From Paenarthrobacter sp. A20 (GTDB taxonomy: Bacteria > Actinomycetota > Actinomycetes > Actinomycetales > Micrococcaceae): 64,000 nt of DNA. The notes under the pieces were generated by a model, which made no database searches, had not been told where the DNA came from, and saw nothing but the letters and a program-made list of their open reading frames with translations. Each line of letters opens with the position of its first letter. Position 1 is the stretch's first letter. Made by a program: the position numbers and the translations under genes. The stretch covers positions 4,650,001 to 4,714,000 of the forward strand of contig NZ_JALJWH010000001.1 in assembly GCF_024168825.1 (NCBI RefSeq). The letters are read 5' to 3'. Shown one piece after another: positions 18,200 to 27,188 of the stretch.

Positions 18200-19747
18200 T
18201 TAGACCTTCGTGTAGCTGTCTTCGTCGCCGTCGGCCCGGCGGACTTCGGGAGCACCGTTGACGGAGGCCCTGGCTGCGGCGAACTTCTCGTTGAGCCTGG
18301 AGTGGCGCTGTCCGTAGGAGAAGTAGATGACCATGCCGATGACCAGCCAGATCGCGAAGAAGATCCAGGTTTCCACCGCCAGGTTGGTCATGAGGTAGAG
18401 GCAGAGCACCGCGGAGACCCACGGCAGGACCTTGCCGAACGGGACCCGGAAGGCGGGCTTGAGGTCAGGGCGCTTCTTGCGCAGCACCAGGATGCCCAGG
18501 CTGACCATCACGAAGGCGGACAACGTGCCAATGTTGATCATTTCCTCGAGGAGATCCACATTGGTCAGACCGGCAACCAGTGCCACAGCGGCGCCGCAGA
18601 TGATCTGGAGCCGGGCAGGGGTGGAGCGTTTCTCGCTGGTCTTGGACAGCGAACGAGGCAACAAGCCATCGCGGCTCATGGCGAGGACCACTCGGGACAG
18701 GCCCATGAGGAGCACCATGATCACCGTGGTCAGACCCACCAAGGAACCGAACGCGATGATCTTGGCAGCGTCCGTGTTGCCCACGGCCTCAAAGGCGGTA
18801 GTCAGGGTGGGGTTCTTGACCTCGGCCAGCTGTGTGTAGGAGACCATACCAGTCAGCGCGAGGGAGACCAGGATGTAGAGCAGCGTAACCACTGCAAGGC
18901 CACCGAAGATGCCGCGGGGAAGTGTCTTCTGCGGGTTCTTGACCTCTTCTGCGGAGGTGGCCACTACGTCGAAGCCGATGAAGGCGAAGAAGACCAGGGC
19001 TGCACCGGCGAAGACGCCCAGCGTTCCGTACTGGGCCGGAGCGGCGCCTGTGAGGAAGCCGAAGAAGGACTGCTTCATGACGTCGGCGGCACCGGAATCG
19101 GTGGGCTCAGAGGCCGGGACGAAGGGGGTGTAGTTGGAGAACTTCACGTAGCTGAAGCCAACAACGATCACGAACAGCACCACGGCGATCTTGATCAGCG
19201 TAAAGACGTTGCCGACGCGGGCGGACAACTTTGTCCCCAACACCAGCAGCACGGTGAAGATCGCGACGATGAGGAAGGCACCCCAATAGAGGTCAACGCC
19301 GCCCACCTTGATTGACGGCGGCATGTCTACGCCCATCAGGCCAAAGACGGTACTGAGGTAGATGCCCCAGTACTTGGCGATCACCGCCGCAGCGGTGAAA
19401 AGTTCGAGGATGAGGTTCCAGCCAATAATCCACGCAAGGACCTCGCCCATGGTCGCGTAGGTGAAGACGTAGGCGGAGCCGGCTACGGGAATTGCCGTGG
19501 CGAATTCTGCGTAGCACATGATGGCCAGCGCGCACGTGACGGCGGCGATCGCAAAGGAGATGGTGACGGCGGGGCCGGCAAAGTTTGCAGCAGCCTTGGC
19601 GCCTACCGAGAAGATCCCGGCGCCGACAGCAACGGCGACGCCCATGATCATCAGGTCCCAGGTGCTGAGGCTGCGCTTCAGCTTGCGACCGGGCTCATCG
19701 GCATCGGCGATCGACTGCTCGATCGATTTGGTCCTGAAAATGTTCAT
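18200..19747 (-). CDS. APC-superfamily cationic amino acid permease
   Basis: A 515-residue transporter with 12-14 membrane segments. The first helix carries the unwound APC motif GVAVAVGAGIFSVG, and helix 6 has FFAFIGFDVVATSAEEVKNPQ, a hallmark of the CAT/YfnA subgroup. It probably imports an amino acid (basic or branched) with protons. The start ATG 19747 has no strong ribosome site. It is a single-gene unit convergent with the DUF2461 gene; an AT-richer promoter region lies upstream, before the DUF779 operon end. Confidence 0.9.
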   Translation of the reverse strand: MNIFRTKSIEQSIADADEPGRKLKRSLSTWDLMIMGVAVAVGAGIFSVGAKAAANFAGPAVTISFAIAAVTCALAIMCYAEFATAIPVAGSAYVFTYATMGEVLAWIIGWNLILELFTAAAVIAKYWGIYLSTVFGLMGVDMPPSIKVGGVDLYWGAFLIVAIFTVLLVLGTKLSARVGNVFTLIKIAVVLFVIVVGFSYVKFSNYTPFVPASEPTDSGAADVMKQSFFGFLTGAAPAQYGTLGVFAGAALVFFAFIGFDVVATSAEEVKNPQKTLPRGIFGGLAVVTLLYILVSLALTGMVSYTQLAEVKNPTLTTAFEAVGNTDAAKIIAFGSLVGLTTVIMVLLMGLSRVVLAMSRDGLLPRSLSKTSEKRSTPARLQIICGAAVALVAGLTNVDLLEEMINIGTLSAFVMVSLGILVLRKKRPDLKPAFRVPFGKVLPWVSAVLCLYLMTNLAVETWIFFAIWLVIGMVIYFSYGQRHSRLNEKFAAARASVNGAPEVRRADGDEDSYTKV

Positions 19748-19865
19748 AAAAATGCCACATTCTGGATGGGAGTGGTATAGGACTCATCAAGAATAGTGTC
19801 CGGTCAATGGACGGCCATATTTATCCCAGATAGTGAGACGGCCTGTGGGGCGCGGGGCAGGTGTG

Positions 19866-19904
19866 GCTGGTGTGACGAAGGCGGGTTGCCCTCATCACAC
19901 CAGC
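19866..19904 (-). terminator. hairpin downstream of the aldehyde-oxidation operon
   Basis: A 10-bp perfect outer stem (GCTGGTGTGA at 19866-19875 with 19895-19904) lies 8 nt beyond the DUF779 stop on the minus strand. It has no T tract, so it may be a weak terminator or a stabilising 3' end. Confidence 0.45.
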
Positions 19905-19911
19905 TTTGGAC

Positions 19912-20328
19912 CTAATTGCTTGGCACGTCCCAGTCCATGAGGGTGGAACGGATCAGGAATCGCTTCCCCTCGGGAGACTCCACCGAGAACCCACTGCCGC
20001 GGCCGGGGACCACATCCACAGTGAGGTGGGTGTGCGACCAGTAATTGAACTGCTCCTTGGACATCCAGAACTCCAGCGGCTGTGGTTCACTGCCAGCTCC
20101 AATGTCGAACCTGCCCAGCAGGACATCGGAATCACCTGTCAGGAACTCCCCTGCCGGGTAGCACATGGGTGCCGAGCCGTCGCAGCAGCCGCCCGACTGA
20201 TGGAACATGAGCGGTCCGTGCTGGTCCCACAGCTTGCGGAGGAGTTCCACGGACACTACGGTCAGCGCCACCCGGGAAAAGTCCTCCCCGGGCAGCGTCA
20301 CCGCAGCTTCCAAGCTGGCGGAGTCCAT
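19912..20328 (-). CDS. DUF779 protein
   Basis: A 138-residue protein of the DUF779 family, recognisable by HGPLMFHQSGGCCDGSAPMC and the later WSHTHLTVDVVPGRG. Members sit almost always beside aldehyde or alcohol dehydrogenases of the AcoD/ExaC type, as here. The Cys-Cys and His residues suggest metal binding or redox chemistry, but the role is not established. Its ATG overlaps the alcohol dehydrogenase stop by one base (TGATG), so translation is coupled and the products may work together. Confidence 0.88.
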   Translation of the reverse strand: MDSASLEAAVTLPGEDFSRVALTVVSVELLRKLWDQHGPLMFHQSGGCCDGSAPMCYPAGEFLTGDSDVLLGRFDIGAGSEPQPLEFWMSKEQFNYWSHTHLTVDVVPGRGSGFSVESPEGKRFLIRSTLMDWDVPSN

Positions 20329-21347
20329 CAGAACTTCAGAACCACTCGGCCATCGATCTTGGCGTGCTTCATCTCGTCAAAGACCGCGTTGACCTCCGAG
20401 AGCTCCCGGGTAGAGACCGTTGGCTTGATCTTTCCCTGCGCATAGAACTCCAGCGCCTCTTCAAGGTCCTGCCGCGTGCCCACGATCGACCCCCTGACCG
20501 TGAGGCCTTTGAGCACGATCTCGAAGATAGGCGCCGGGAAGTCTCCCGGAGGCAGCCCGTTGAAAACGATCGTTCCACCACGCCGTGCCATGCCGATCGC
20601 CTGGCCGAAGGCAGAGGGATGCACCGCCGTGACCAGGACACCGTGGCAGCCACCGGTTTCACGTTGGATCACTTCCGCCGGATCCTCATGCAGGGCGTTC
20701 ACTGTCAGCTCAGCGCCATGTTCACGGGCCAGGGCCAACTTGTCGTCGGCAATGTCCACCGCTGCCACCCGGAGACCCATGGCCACCGCGTACTGCACTG
20801 CGATGTGTCCCAAACCGCCGATCCCGGAGATCGTGACCCACTGTCCCGGCCTGGCTTCGGTCATCTTCAGGCCCTTGTAAACGGTGACGCCGGCACACAG
20901 CACGGGCGCAACTTCCACAGGGTCCGAGCCTTCCGGGATGCGTGCGGCGAATCGCGTGTCCACCAGCATGTACTCGCCGAACGAGCCGTCCACGCTGTAG
21001 CCACCGTTCTGCTGCGACTCGCACAGGGTTTCCCAGCCGGTACGGCAGTACTGGCAGTCCCCGCAGGCAGACCAAAGCCAGGCGTTGCCCACCAACTGGC
21101 CAATGGCAACGTCCGTGACACCTTCGCCCAGGGCCACTACTTCTCCCACACCTTCATGGCCGGGAATGAACGGTGGCGTTGGCTTGACCGGCCAGTCGCC
21201 TTCAGCGGCGTGCAGGTCCGTATGACATACGCCCGAGGTGATGAGGCGCACCAGCGCCTGGCCGGGACCCGGCGTCGGGCGTTCCACTTCCTTGATCTCG
21301 AGGTCGGTTCCAAATTTCGTGACGACTGCAGCGTGCATGGTGGTCAT
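20328..21347 (-). CDS. zinc-dependent alcohol dehydrogenase (AdhP-like)
   Basis: A 339-residue medium-chain dehydrogenase. Catalytic zinc ligands lie in GVCHTDLHAAEGDW and GHEGVGEV, and the structural zinc cluster is CGDCQYCRTGWETLC. The NAD-binding turn GIGGLGHIAVQYA is intact. It interconverts primary alcohols and aldehydes with NAD(H). The ATG at 21347 follows AAGGAGATCGTCA, so I prefer it to an in-frame ATG at 21425. It lies between the aldehyde dehydrogenase and DUF779 genes; together they convert ethanol-like alcohols to carboxylic acids. Confidence 0.94.
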   Translation of the reverse strand: MTTMHAAVVTKFGTDLEIKEVERPTPGPGQALVRLITSGVCHTDLHAAEGDWPVKPTPPFIPGHEGVGEVVALGEGVTDVAIGQLVGNAWLWSACGDCQYCRTGWETLCESQQNGGYSVDGSFGEYMLVDTRFAARIPEGSDPVEVAPVLCAGVTVYKGLKMTEARPGQWVTISGIGGLGHIAVQYAVAMGLRVAAVDIADDKLALAREHGAELTVNALHEDPAEVIQRETGGCHGVLVTAVHPSAFGQAIGMARRGGTIVFNGLPPGDFPAPIFEIVLKGLTVRGSIVGTRQDLEEALEFYAQGKIKPTVSTRELSEVNAVFDEMKHAKIDGRVVLKF

Positions 21348-21387
21348 TGACGATCTCCTTTGATCTGTACGAATGATGGGAGTTTTT

Positions 21388-21435
21388 GTACAGCTGATGC
21401 CCCTAAAACCGCTCCATAAGGGCATCTGCTGTACA
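21388..21435. repeat. intra-operon hairpin between aldehyde and alcohol dehydrogenase genes
   Basis: TGTACAGCTGATGCCC and its reverse complement (one mismatch) form a 16-18-bp stem with a 12-nt loop. On the minus strand an A run rather than a T run follows, so it is unlikely to be a simple terminator. It may stabilise or process the polycistronic mRNA, or attenuate the downstream genes. Confidence 0.6.
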
Positions 21436-21442
21436 ACAACTC

Positions 21443-22966
21443 TTAGAAGAAGCCGAGCTTGTTCTCGTTGTAGCTGACCAGGAGGTTCTTGGTCTGCTGG
21501 TAGTGGTCCAGCATCATGGCGTGGTTCTCACGGCCAATACCTGAGGACTTGTAGCCACCGAAGGCGGCACCTGCCGGGTAGGCGTGGTAGTTGTTGACCC
21601 ACACGCGGCCGGCCTGGATTTCCCGGCCTGCGCGGTAGGCGACATTCCCGTTGCGCGACCAGACTCCGGCGCCCAGACCGTACAGCGTGTCGTTGGCAAG
21701 GCCGATTGCGTCGTTGTAGTCGCTGAACTTGGTCACGGACACCACCGGTCCGAAGATCTCCTCCTGGAAGATGCGCATCCGGTTGTGGCCTTCGAAGATG
21801 GTGGGCTGCACATAATAGCCGCCGGCCAGGTCACCGGACATCTCGGCCCGAGCACCGCCGGTCAGCACCTTGGCGCCCTCCTGCTTTCCGATGTCTATGT
21901 AGGAGAGGATCTTCTCCAGCTGGTCATTCGATGCCTGCGCGCCGATCTGGGTGTCGGTGTCCAGCGGGTTGCCCTGGATGATCTTGTTGGTCCGGGCCAC
22001 GACGTCCGTCATGAAGGAGTCGTAGATCCCTTCCTGGACCAAAGCACGGGACGGGCACGTGCAGACTTCGCCCTGGTTGAAGGCGAAGAGCGTGAAGCCT
22101 TCCTGGGCTTTGTCGTAGAAGGCATCGTTCTCGGAGGCAACGTCGTCGAAGAAGATGTTGGGGCTTTTTCCGCCAAGTTCGAGCGTGACGGGAATGAGGT
22201 TGTTGGACGCGTACTGGCTGATCAGCCGGCCCGTGGTGGTCTCGCCGGTGAAGGCAATCTTCCGGATGCGGGAGCTCGAGGCGAGGGGCTTGCCGGCCTC
22301 CACGCCGAAGCCGTTGACAACGTTCACCACGCCTGCCGGCAGAAGGTCACCGATGAGTTCCATGAGCACAAGGATGGACGTCGGTGTCTGCTCCGCGGGC
22401 TTGAGCACCACGGCATTGCCGGCGGCCAGGGCCGGGGCCAGCTTCCAAACAGCCATGAGGATGGGGAAGTTCCACGGGATGATCTGGCCGACAACGCCCA
22501 GCGGCTCCTTGAAGTGGTACGCCGTAGTGTCCTCATCCAGCTGGGAGAGGTGGCCTTCCTGCGCACGGACGGCAGAGGCAAAGTAGCGGAAGTGGTCGGC
22601 GGCCAACGGAATGTCGGCGTTGAGGGTCTCGCGGACGGGCTTGCCGTTGTCCCACGTCTCTGCGACCGCGAGGAGCTCAACGTTTTCGTCAATGCGATCG
22701 GCGATCTTGTTCAGGATGGCTGCGCGCTCGGTGGCAGAGGTCTTGCCCCAGGAGGGTGCAACCTTGTGCGCGGCGTCGAGGGCAAGCTCAATGTCCTCGG
22801 AGGTGCCGCGGGCAACTTCGCAGAAGGCCTTGCCCGTGACGGGGGTGATGTTCTCGAAGTAGGCGCCTTTGACCGGGGCAACCCACTCGCCGCCGATCCA
22901 GTTCTCGTAGCGGTCCTTGAACGTGACCTTCGAACCCTCGGCACCCGGCTGTGCGTAAACAGTCAT
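21443..22966 (-). CDS. NAD-dependent aldehyde dehydrogenase (AcoD/ExaC type)
   Basis: A 507-residue class 3-like aldehyde dehydrogenase. The general base Glu is in [12 protein letters not shown], and the catalytic Cys is in [13 protein letters not shown] near residue 301. The N-terminal block [15 protein letters not shown] is typical of acetaldehyde dehydrogenases linked to ethanol or acetoin catabolism. The start ATG is preceded by AAAGGAG. It follows an AcoR-like regulator on the same strand and leads the operon with ADH and DUF779. Confidence 0.94.
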   Translation of the reverse strand: MTVYAQPGAEGSKVTFKDRYENWIGGEWVAPVKGAYFENITPVTGKAFCEVARGTSEDIELALDAAHKVAPSWGKTSATERAAILNKIADRIDENVELLAVAETWDNGKPVRETLNADIPLAADHFRYFASAVRAQEGHLSQLDEDTTAYHFKEPLGVVGQIIPWNFPILMAVWKLAPALAAGNAVVLKPAEQTPTSILVLMELIGDLLPAGVVNVVNGFGVEAGKPLASSSRIRKIAFTGETTTGRLISQYASNNLIPVTLELGGKSPNIFFDDVASENDAFYDKAQEGFTLFAFNQGEVCTCPSRALVQEGIYDSFMTDVVARTNKIIQGNPLDTDTQIGAQASNDQLEKILSYIDIGKQEGAKVLTGGARAEMSGDLAGGYYVQPTIFEGHNRMRIFQEEIFGPVVSVTKFSDYNDAIGLANDTLYGLGAGVWSRNGNVAYRAGREIQAGRVWVNNYHAYPAGAAFGGYKSSGIGRENHAMMLDHYQQTKNLLVSYNENKLGFF

Positions 22967-23029
22967 TGCTAGCTCCTTTGCTGCGAATCACGGTGGCTGT
23001 CGCCATTGATCCGAGCCTAGGAGCGGGGA

Positions 23030-23050
23030 GGTTGCAGCTACGTTGCAACC
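23030..23050. promoter_or_regulatory. inverted repeat upstream of the aldehyde dehydrogenase gene
   Basis: GGTTGCA-N7-TGCAACC is a perfect 7-bp inverted repeat, 64 bp before the aldehyde dehydrogenase start and just after the regulator stop. It is a plausible binding site for the AcoR-like activator encoded next door. Confidence 0.5.
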
Positions 23051-23062
23051 TTGTGATTCAGC

Positions 23063-24406
23063 TCACGCAGACAGTTCGGTGTCGATCCGTTCAAGGTCAG
23101 CCACGACGGCGGCCCGCTTGGGTGAGCGCGGCGGCAGCTGCTTGAGGAGTGCAAGGCGGAGGTCGACGTCGTACTTCGCCTCGGGCAGTTCCGCGTACTT
23201 GAGCAGCGAATCGACGCTGCCATCACTGAGCAGCGCCTCGCGCAGCAGGTGCCCGACACGCTCACGCAACTGCACGACGCCGGGTGCCTCCGATCGCGGC
23301 AGGACCGCACCTTTGTAGATTTCCAGGGCAATGCGGTGGGCGCCACGTTGCAGGCAACTGAGAACCTGGCCGGAGTCGGGCAGCAACTCAACGGGGAGGC
23401 GGTAGGGCCGGGATTGGGGAACCGCGTCCGGGCTGAGTTCCTGGATCACCTTGCGGAGCCGCACCATCTCGGCCCGCAGCGTCACTGAGGATCCGTCGCC
23501 GGGGTACAGCTGCGTGCACAGGTCCTCGGCGCTGAGCCCGTCAGGGTGGCTGCCGAGGATGGCCAGGATTTCGCTGTGCCGCGCGGACAGGGACACGGTC
23601 CGGCCGTCGATGCTGAGGAGGGCTTGGTCGCGGCCCAACAGCTGCAAGCTGTTGCGATACAGGGCATGGCTGGAAGTGGCAGCCGAGTTCCGGCGTCGCG
23701 GTTTGGCCCGCACGGCGGCGGCCAGCTGCAGGCGCTCGATCCGCAGTTGGGCCTGCGCTGCAGCGACCGTTGCCTCCACCAGCGAGAGGGTGTGCGGGGC
23801 CACGGCAGTTTCCGTGCCTGTAATGTCCACGACGCCCAGCACGGCGCCGGAATCGGGATCGTGGAAGGGAACGGCGGTACAGCTCCAGGGGTGGACGGAT
23901 CGTTTGAAGTGCTCGGCGCCGGAGATCTGGATGCTGCGGTCAAGGGCCAGCGCGGTGCCTGGTGCACTGGTGCCCACGGAGGCTTCGGACCAGTCGGCTC
24001 CGGCCACGAACATCATGCCTTCGGCGCGGCGCTGCATCACGGGATCGCCGTCCACCCACAGGAGGCGGCCGACGTCGTCGCCCACTGCCACCAACAGGCC
24101 GCTGTCATGGCTGGGTTGGACCAGCAGCTTCTTGATCACGGGCATGATGGTGGCCAGCGGATGCTGCCTGCGGTACTCCTCCAGTTCGTCCTGGTCCATC
24201 GCGAGGGGCGCCTCGGCGACGTCGGGATTGGCCTGCAGGCTGGCGGAGCGTTGCCAGGATTCACGCACCAAGCGGCGGAGGCCAACGATATCCCCGGGCG
24301 CGCCCAGACGCAGGGAGTCCAGGCGTTCGTGGCCAACCAAGGCATGCTTCTGGACCAACTCCGCGGCATCGCTGCCTGGAACCGGCGGATGAATGGGTTT
24401 CCTCAT
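23063..24406 (-). CDS. AcoR-like GAF-domain transcriptional regulator
   Basis: A 447-residue cytoplasmic regulator. Residues about 40-200 match the N-terminal sensor of AcoR-type proteins: RESWQRSASLQANP, then a GAF-like domain ending in GVVDITGTETAVAPHTL. The usual AAA+ sigma-54 module is absent, in keeping with actinobacteria that lack sigma-54. Instead, the C-terminal half carries a winged-helix-like region (SLSARHSEILAILGSHPDG). It probably activates the alcohol/aldehyde genes immediately downstream in response to a small alcohol, aldehyde or acetoin. The ATG 24406 follows a GGGAG ribosome site. Confidence 0.85.
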   Translation of the reverse strand: MRKPIHPPVPGSDAAELVQKHALVGHERLDSLRLGAPGDIVGLRRLVRESWQRSASLQANPDVAEAPLAMDQDELEEYRRQHPLATIMPVIKKLLVQPSHDSGLLVAVGDDVGRLLWVDGDPVMQRRAEGMMFVAGADWSEASVGTSAPGTALALDRSIQISGAEHFKRSVHPWSCTAVPFHDPDSGAVLGVVDITGTETAVAPHTLSLVEATVAAAQAQLRIERLQLAAAVRAKPRRRNSAATSSHALYRNSLQLLGRDQALLSIDGRTVSLSARHSEILAILGSHPDGLSAEDLCTQLYPGDGSSVTLRAEMVRLRKVIQELSPDAVPQSRPYRLPVELLPDSGQVLSCLQRGAHRIALEIYKGAVLPRSEAPGVVQLRERVGHLLREALLSDGSVDSLLKYAELPEAKYDVDLRLALLKQLPPRSPKRAAVVADLERIDTELSA

Positions 24407-24493
24407 CGAACTCCCTGGTAGTCCGCAATGACGGTGCGCTGCGTGTAACGGGCGGCACAGTACCGTGAAGTCTAGTTCGGGTGGAGGAGATTG

Positions 24494-25933
24494 TCAGCCG
24501 CGGGAGATCTGGATCATTTCCTCGCGCGGAACAACCTTGATGCGTTCACGGACCACACCGTTGCCGCTACCTTCGCCACCGGACCAGGAAGCACCTAGGG
24601 CAGCCTCGTGGGCATCAAGCCGGTTCCAGCCCTCCCAGGTGGTGTATTCGACGCCGCGTTCTTCGAGGAGGTCGATGATGGCCTGCGGATCCGGGTTCTC
24701 GGCCGGGGGCAGGGTGAGCCTGTCCTCGAGGAGGAAGCCAATGGTCTCCAGGGCATCGCCCTTGGTGTGGCCAATCAAACCGACCGGTCCGCGCTTGATC
24801 CAGCCCGTTGCGTAGATTCCCGGTACGGGCTTGCCGTCGGCGTCCAGGACGCGACCGCCGTCGTTCGGTATGACGCCTCGGCGGGCATCGTACTCAAGCT
24901 CCTCCAGCGGTGAACCGTGGTAGCCGATGGCGCGGTAGACGGACTGGACCGGGTACTCGACGAACTCGCCGGTGCCTTTGGCATTGCCCGTTCCGTCCAG
25001 CTGCATGCGCTCGAACTTGATCCCGGAGACCTTCCCCGGTGCCTCTGGCGAGTCCAGGACTTCCACCGGGCTGTGCAGGAAGTGCAGGTGCAGGCGGCGT
25101 GAAGAGGGCTGCTCGGATTCGGCGTGCTCTTCGACCAGCCAGTTGGTCATGGTGTTGACCATGGTCTTGATCTGGTTGTTCGTCTTGATGGCTTCATCGG
25201 AGGCTTCGTCGAACTCGAAGTCTTCCGGGTACAGGACAATGTCCACGTCCTTGCAGTGGGACAGTTCACGCAGTTCCAACGGCGTGAACTTCACCTGGGC
25301 GGGACCGCGTCGGCCGAAAACATGAACGTCGGTGACCGGCGACTTCTTCAGCCCTGCGTAGACGTTGTCCGGGATTTCGGTGACCAGCAATTCCTCGGGG
25401 TGCTTGACCAGCATCCGCGCGACATCCAAGGCCACATTGCCGTTGCCAATCACGGCGATCTCCTTGGCGTCCAAGGGCCACTCGCGGGGCACGTCCGGGT
25501 GTCCGTCGTACCAGGACACGAAGTCGGCGCCTCCGAAGGAACCCTCGAGTTCGATGCCGGGGATGTTCAGGTCCGCGTCCTTGATGGCACCGGTGGAGAA
25601 GATCACGGCGTCGTAGAAAGCGCGGAAATCGTGCAGCGTCAAGTCCCGGCCGTAGGTCACGTTGCCCAGAAAGCGGATGTCACCGCGATCCAACACCTTG
25701 TGCAGGGCGTTGACGATGCCCTTGATGCGTGGATGATCCGGGGCCACTCCGTAGCGGATCAGGCCGTACGGCGCCGGGTATGCCTCGAAGAGGTCGATGC
25801 TGACCTCCACGTCGCCGTCTTTGACCTCATTGGATTTAGTCAGGATGTCCGCGGCGTACACACCTGCGGGACCTGCGCCGACGATCGCAACGCGTAGCGG
25901 ACGTTTGGGGGTGGTTGCGGCTGAGTTGGACAC
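24494..25933 (-). CDS. ferredoxin-NADP reductase, FprA type (copy 1)
   Basis: A 479-residue adrenodoxin-reductase-like flavoprotein. The FAD-binding VAIVGAGPAGVYAADIL is at the N-terminus, the NADP-binding region IAVIGNGNVALDVARML is near residue 165, and the C-terminal ATGWIKRGPVGLIGHTKGDA block is typical of mycobacterial FprA. It transfers electrons between NADPH and ferredoxins. GTG 25933 is preferred because the ATG 11 codons upstream lacks a ribosome site. A close paralogue lies at 49136. It has no clear operon partner and faces away from rarD. Confidence 0.92.
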   Translation of the reverse strand: MSNSAATTPKRPLRVAIVGAGPAGVYAADILTKSNEVKDGDVEVSIDLFEAYPAPYGLIRYGVAPDHPRIKGIVNALHKVLDRGDIRFLGNVTYGRDLTLHDFRAFYDAVIFSTGAIKDADLNIPGIELEGSFGGADFVSWYDGHPDVPREWPLDAKEIAVIGNGNVALDVARMLVKHPEELLVTEIPDNVYAGLKKSPVTDVHVFGRRGPAQVKFTPLELRELSHCKDVDIVLYPEDFEFDEASDEAIKTNNQIKTMVNTMTNWLVEEHAESEQPSSRRLHLHFLHSPVEVLDSPEAPGKVSGIKFERMQLDGTGNAKGTGEFVEYPVQSVYRAIGYHGSPLEELEYDARRGVIPNDGGRVLDADGKPVPGIYATGWIKRGPVGLIGHTKGDALETIGFLLEDRLTLPPAENPDPQAIIDLLEERGVEYTTWEGWNRLDAHEAALGASWSGGEGSGNGVVRERIKVVPREEMIQISRG

Positions 25934-26050
25934 CGTAAGCCCTTCCGAAGCAGTGAGCCACGCCATTGTTGGGGCGCGCAGATTCCAATTCTAGATGTCG
26001 ACCCTACGTCAGGCCGCTTATATGGCAGGAGTCACAGAAATTCCCAAACA

Positions 26051-27118
26051 TTGCGGAATATTGCGTCAGGAGATGGTGTTGCCGACAATGTGTCGACACC
26101 GGAACAGATCATCTCAAGCTCTTCTTCAAACCAACCCACGACGGCGGCAGTCGGGGGCGGCGGCAAAGGCACCGGAAGCATCGACAAGCCGGTGAGGAGC
26201 GAGTCGACGGCGGGGGTCCTGTTCGGCATCGGCGCCTACGGCCTGTGGGGGCTGCTGCCGCTTTACTTCTTTGTTCTGATGCCGGCAAGTGCCATCGAGA
26301 TCGTAGCCAACCGGATAGTCTGGTCCTTGCTCTTTTGTGCCTTGCTGATCACTATCACCCGGGCCTGGAAGACTTTCTGGGCTGCGGTGAAAGATCGTTC
26401 TGTGTTCGGTCCACTGGCCCTGGCAGCGGGCTTGATCGCCATCAACTGGCTCACCTACACGTTCGGCGTCACCACCGGCCACGCGGTGGAAACCTCCTTG
26501 GGCTACTTCATCAACCCTCTGGTATCTGTCCTCCTGGGCGTTTTCGTCCTCAAGGAGAAGCTGCGTCCCCTGCAGTGGGCAGCAGTGGGTATCGGATTCG
26601 TTGCAGTGGGCGTCCTGACGTTCTCCTACGGGCAGCTGCCGTGGATTGCGCTGATCCTTGCCTTCAGCTTCGGCCTCTACGGCTTCGTCAAAAAGCGCGT
26701 CGGACCCAAGGTTGACGCCCTCACCAGCCTCAGCGTGGAGACCGTGGTGTTGGCCCCCCTCGCCGCCATCACCATGGTGGTCCTTGGTGTCACGGGCGTG
26801 GAAACCCTCACCACTTTGGGTGCCGGCCACTTCTGGCTGCTGGTGGCTTCCGGTGTCATCACTGCCGTGCCGCTACTTTTCTTTGGTGCCTCCGCCCGAC
26901 GCTTGCCCATGACCACCATCGGCCTGCTGCAGTACTTTGCGCCGGTCCTTCAGTTCATCGTGGCCCTGACTGTGTTCAACGAGACCATGACCACGGCCCG
27001 CTGGATCGGCTTCTGCGTCGTGTGGCTCGCCCTGGTCCTGCTCACCATCGACATGCTGCGGACCACGCGGAAGAACTCCGTGTTGAAGAAGAAGGCCCGT
27101 CTGGCGGCTGCCCAGTAG
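26051..27118 (+). CDS. rarD: RarD/EamA-family membrane transporter
   Basis: A 355-residue protein with ten predicted helices. The RarD signature is clear: GVLFGIGAYGLWGLLPLYF, ANRIVWSLLF and the repeat half ending GLLQYFAPVLQFIVALTVFNE. The family belongs to drug/metabolite exporters, and E. coli RarD is associated with chloramphenicol sensitivity. About 50 polar, Ser/Gly-rich residues precede the first helix, so the real start may be later than TTG 26051, for example GTG 26090. A long palindrome starts 4 nt after the stop. Confidence 0.88.
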   Translation: MRNIASGDGVADNVSTPEQIISSSSSNQPTTAAVGGGGKGTGSIDKPVRSESTAGVLFGIGAYGLWGLLPLYFFVLMPASAIEIVANRIVWSLLFCALLITITRAWKTFWAAVKDRSVFGPLALAAGLIAINWLTYTFGVTTGHAVETSLGYFINPLVSVLLGVFVLKEKLRPLQWAAVGIGFVAVGVLTFSYGQLPWIALILAFSFGLYGFVKKRVGPKVDALTSLSVETVVLAPLAAITMVVLGVTGVETLTTLGAGHFWLLVASGVITAVPLLFFGASARRLPMTTIGLLQYFAPVLQFIVALTVFNETMTTARWIGFCVVWLALVLLTIDMLRTTRKNSVLKKKARLAAAQ

Positions 27119-27122
27119 TACT

Positions 27123-27187
27123 GCAACGCGGGGTCACTTACGGCCCATGTGAAGGGAAATTATGGGCCGTAAGTGACCCCGCGTTGC
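27123..27187. repeat. 65-nt palindromic repeat, copy A
   Basis: Perfect 26-bp arms (27123-27148 and 27162-27187) surround a 13-nt loop. The left arm is identical to that of copy B at 39116-39180; the right arm differs from B's by one base and the loop sequence is different. It lies between the rarD stop and the convergent fucosidase stop and may act as a bidirectional terminator. It marks the left border of the polysaccharide island. Confidence 0.9.
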
Positions 27188-27188
27188 T

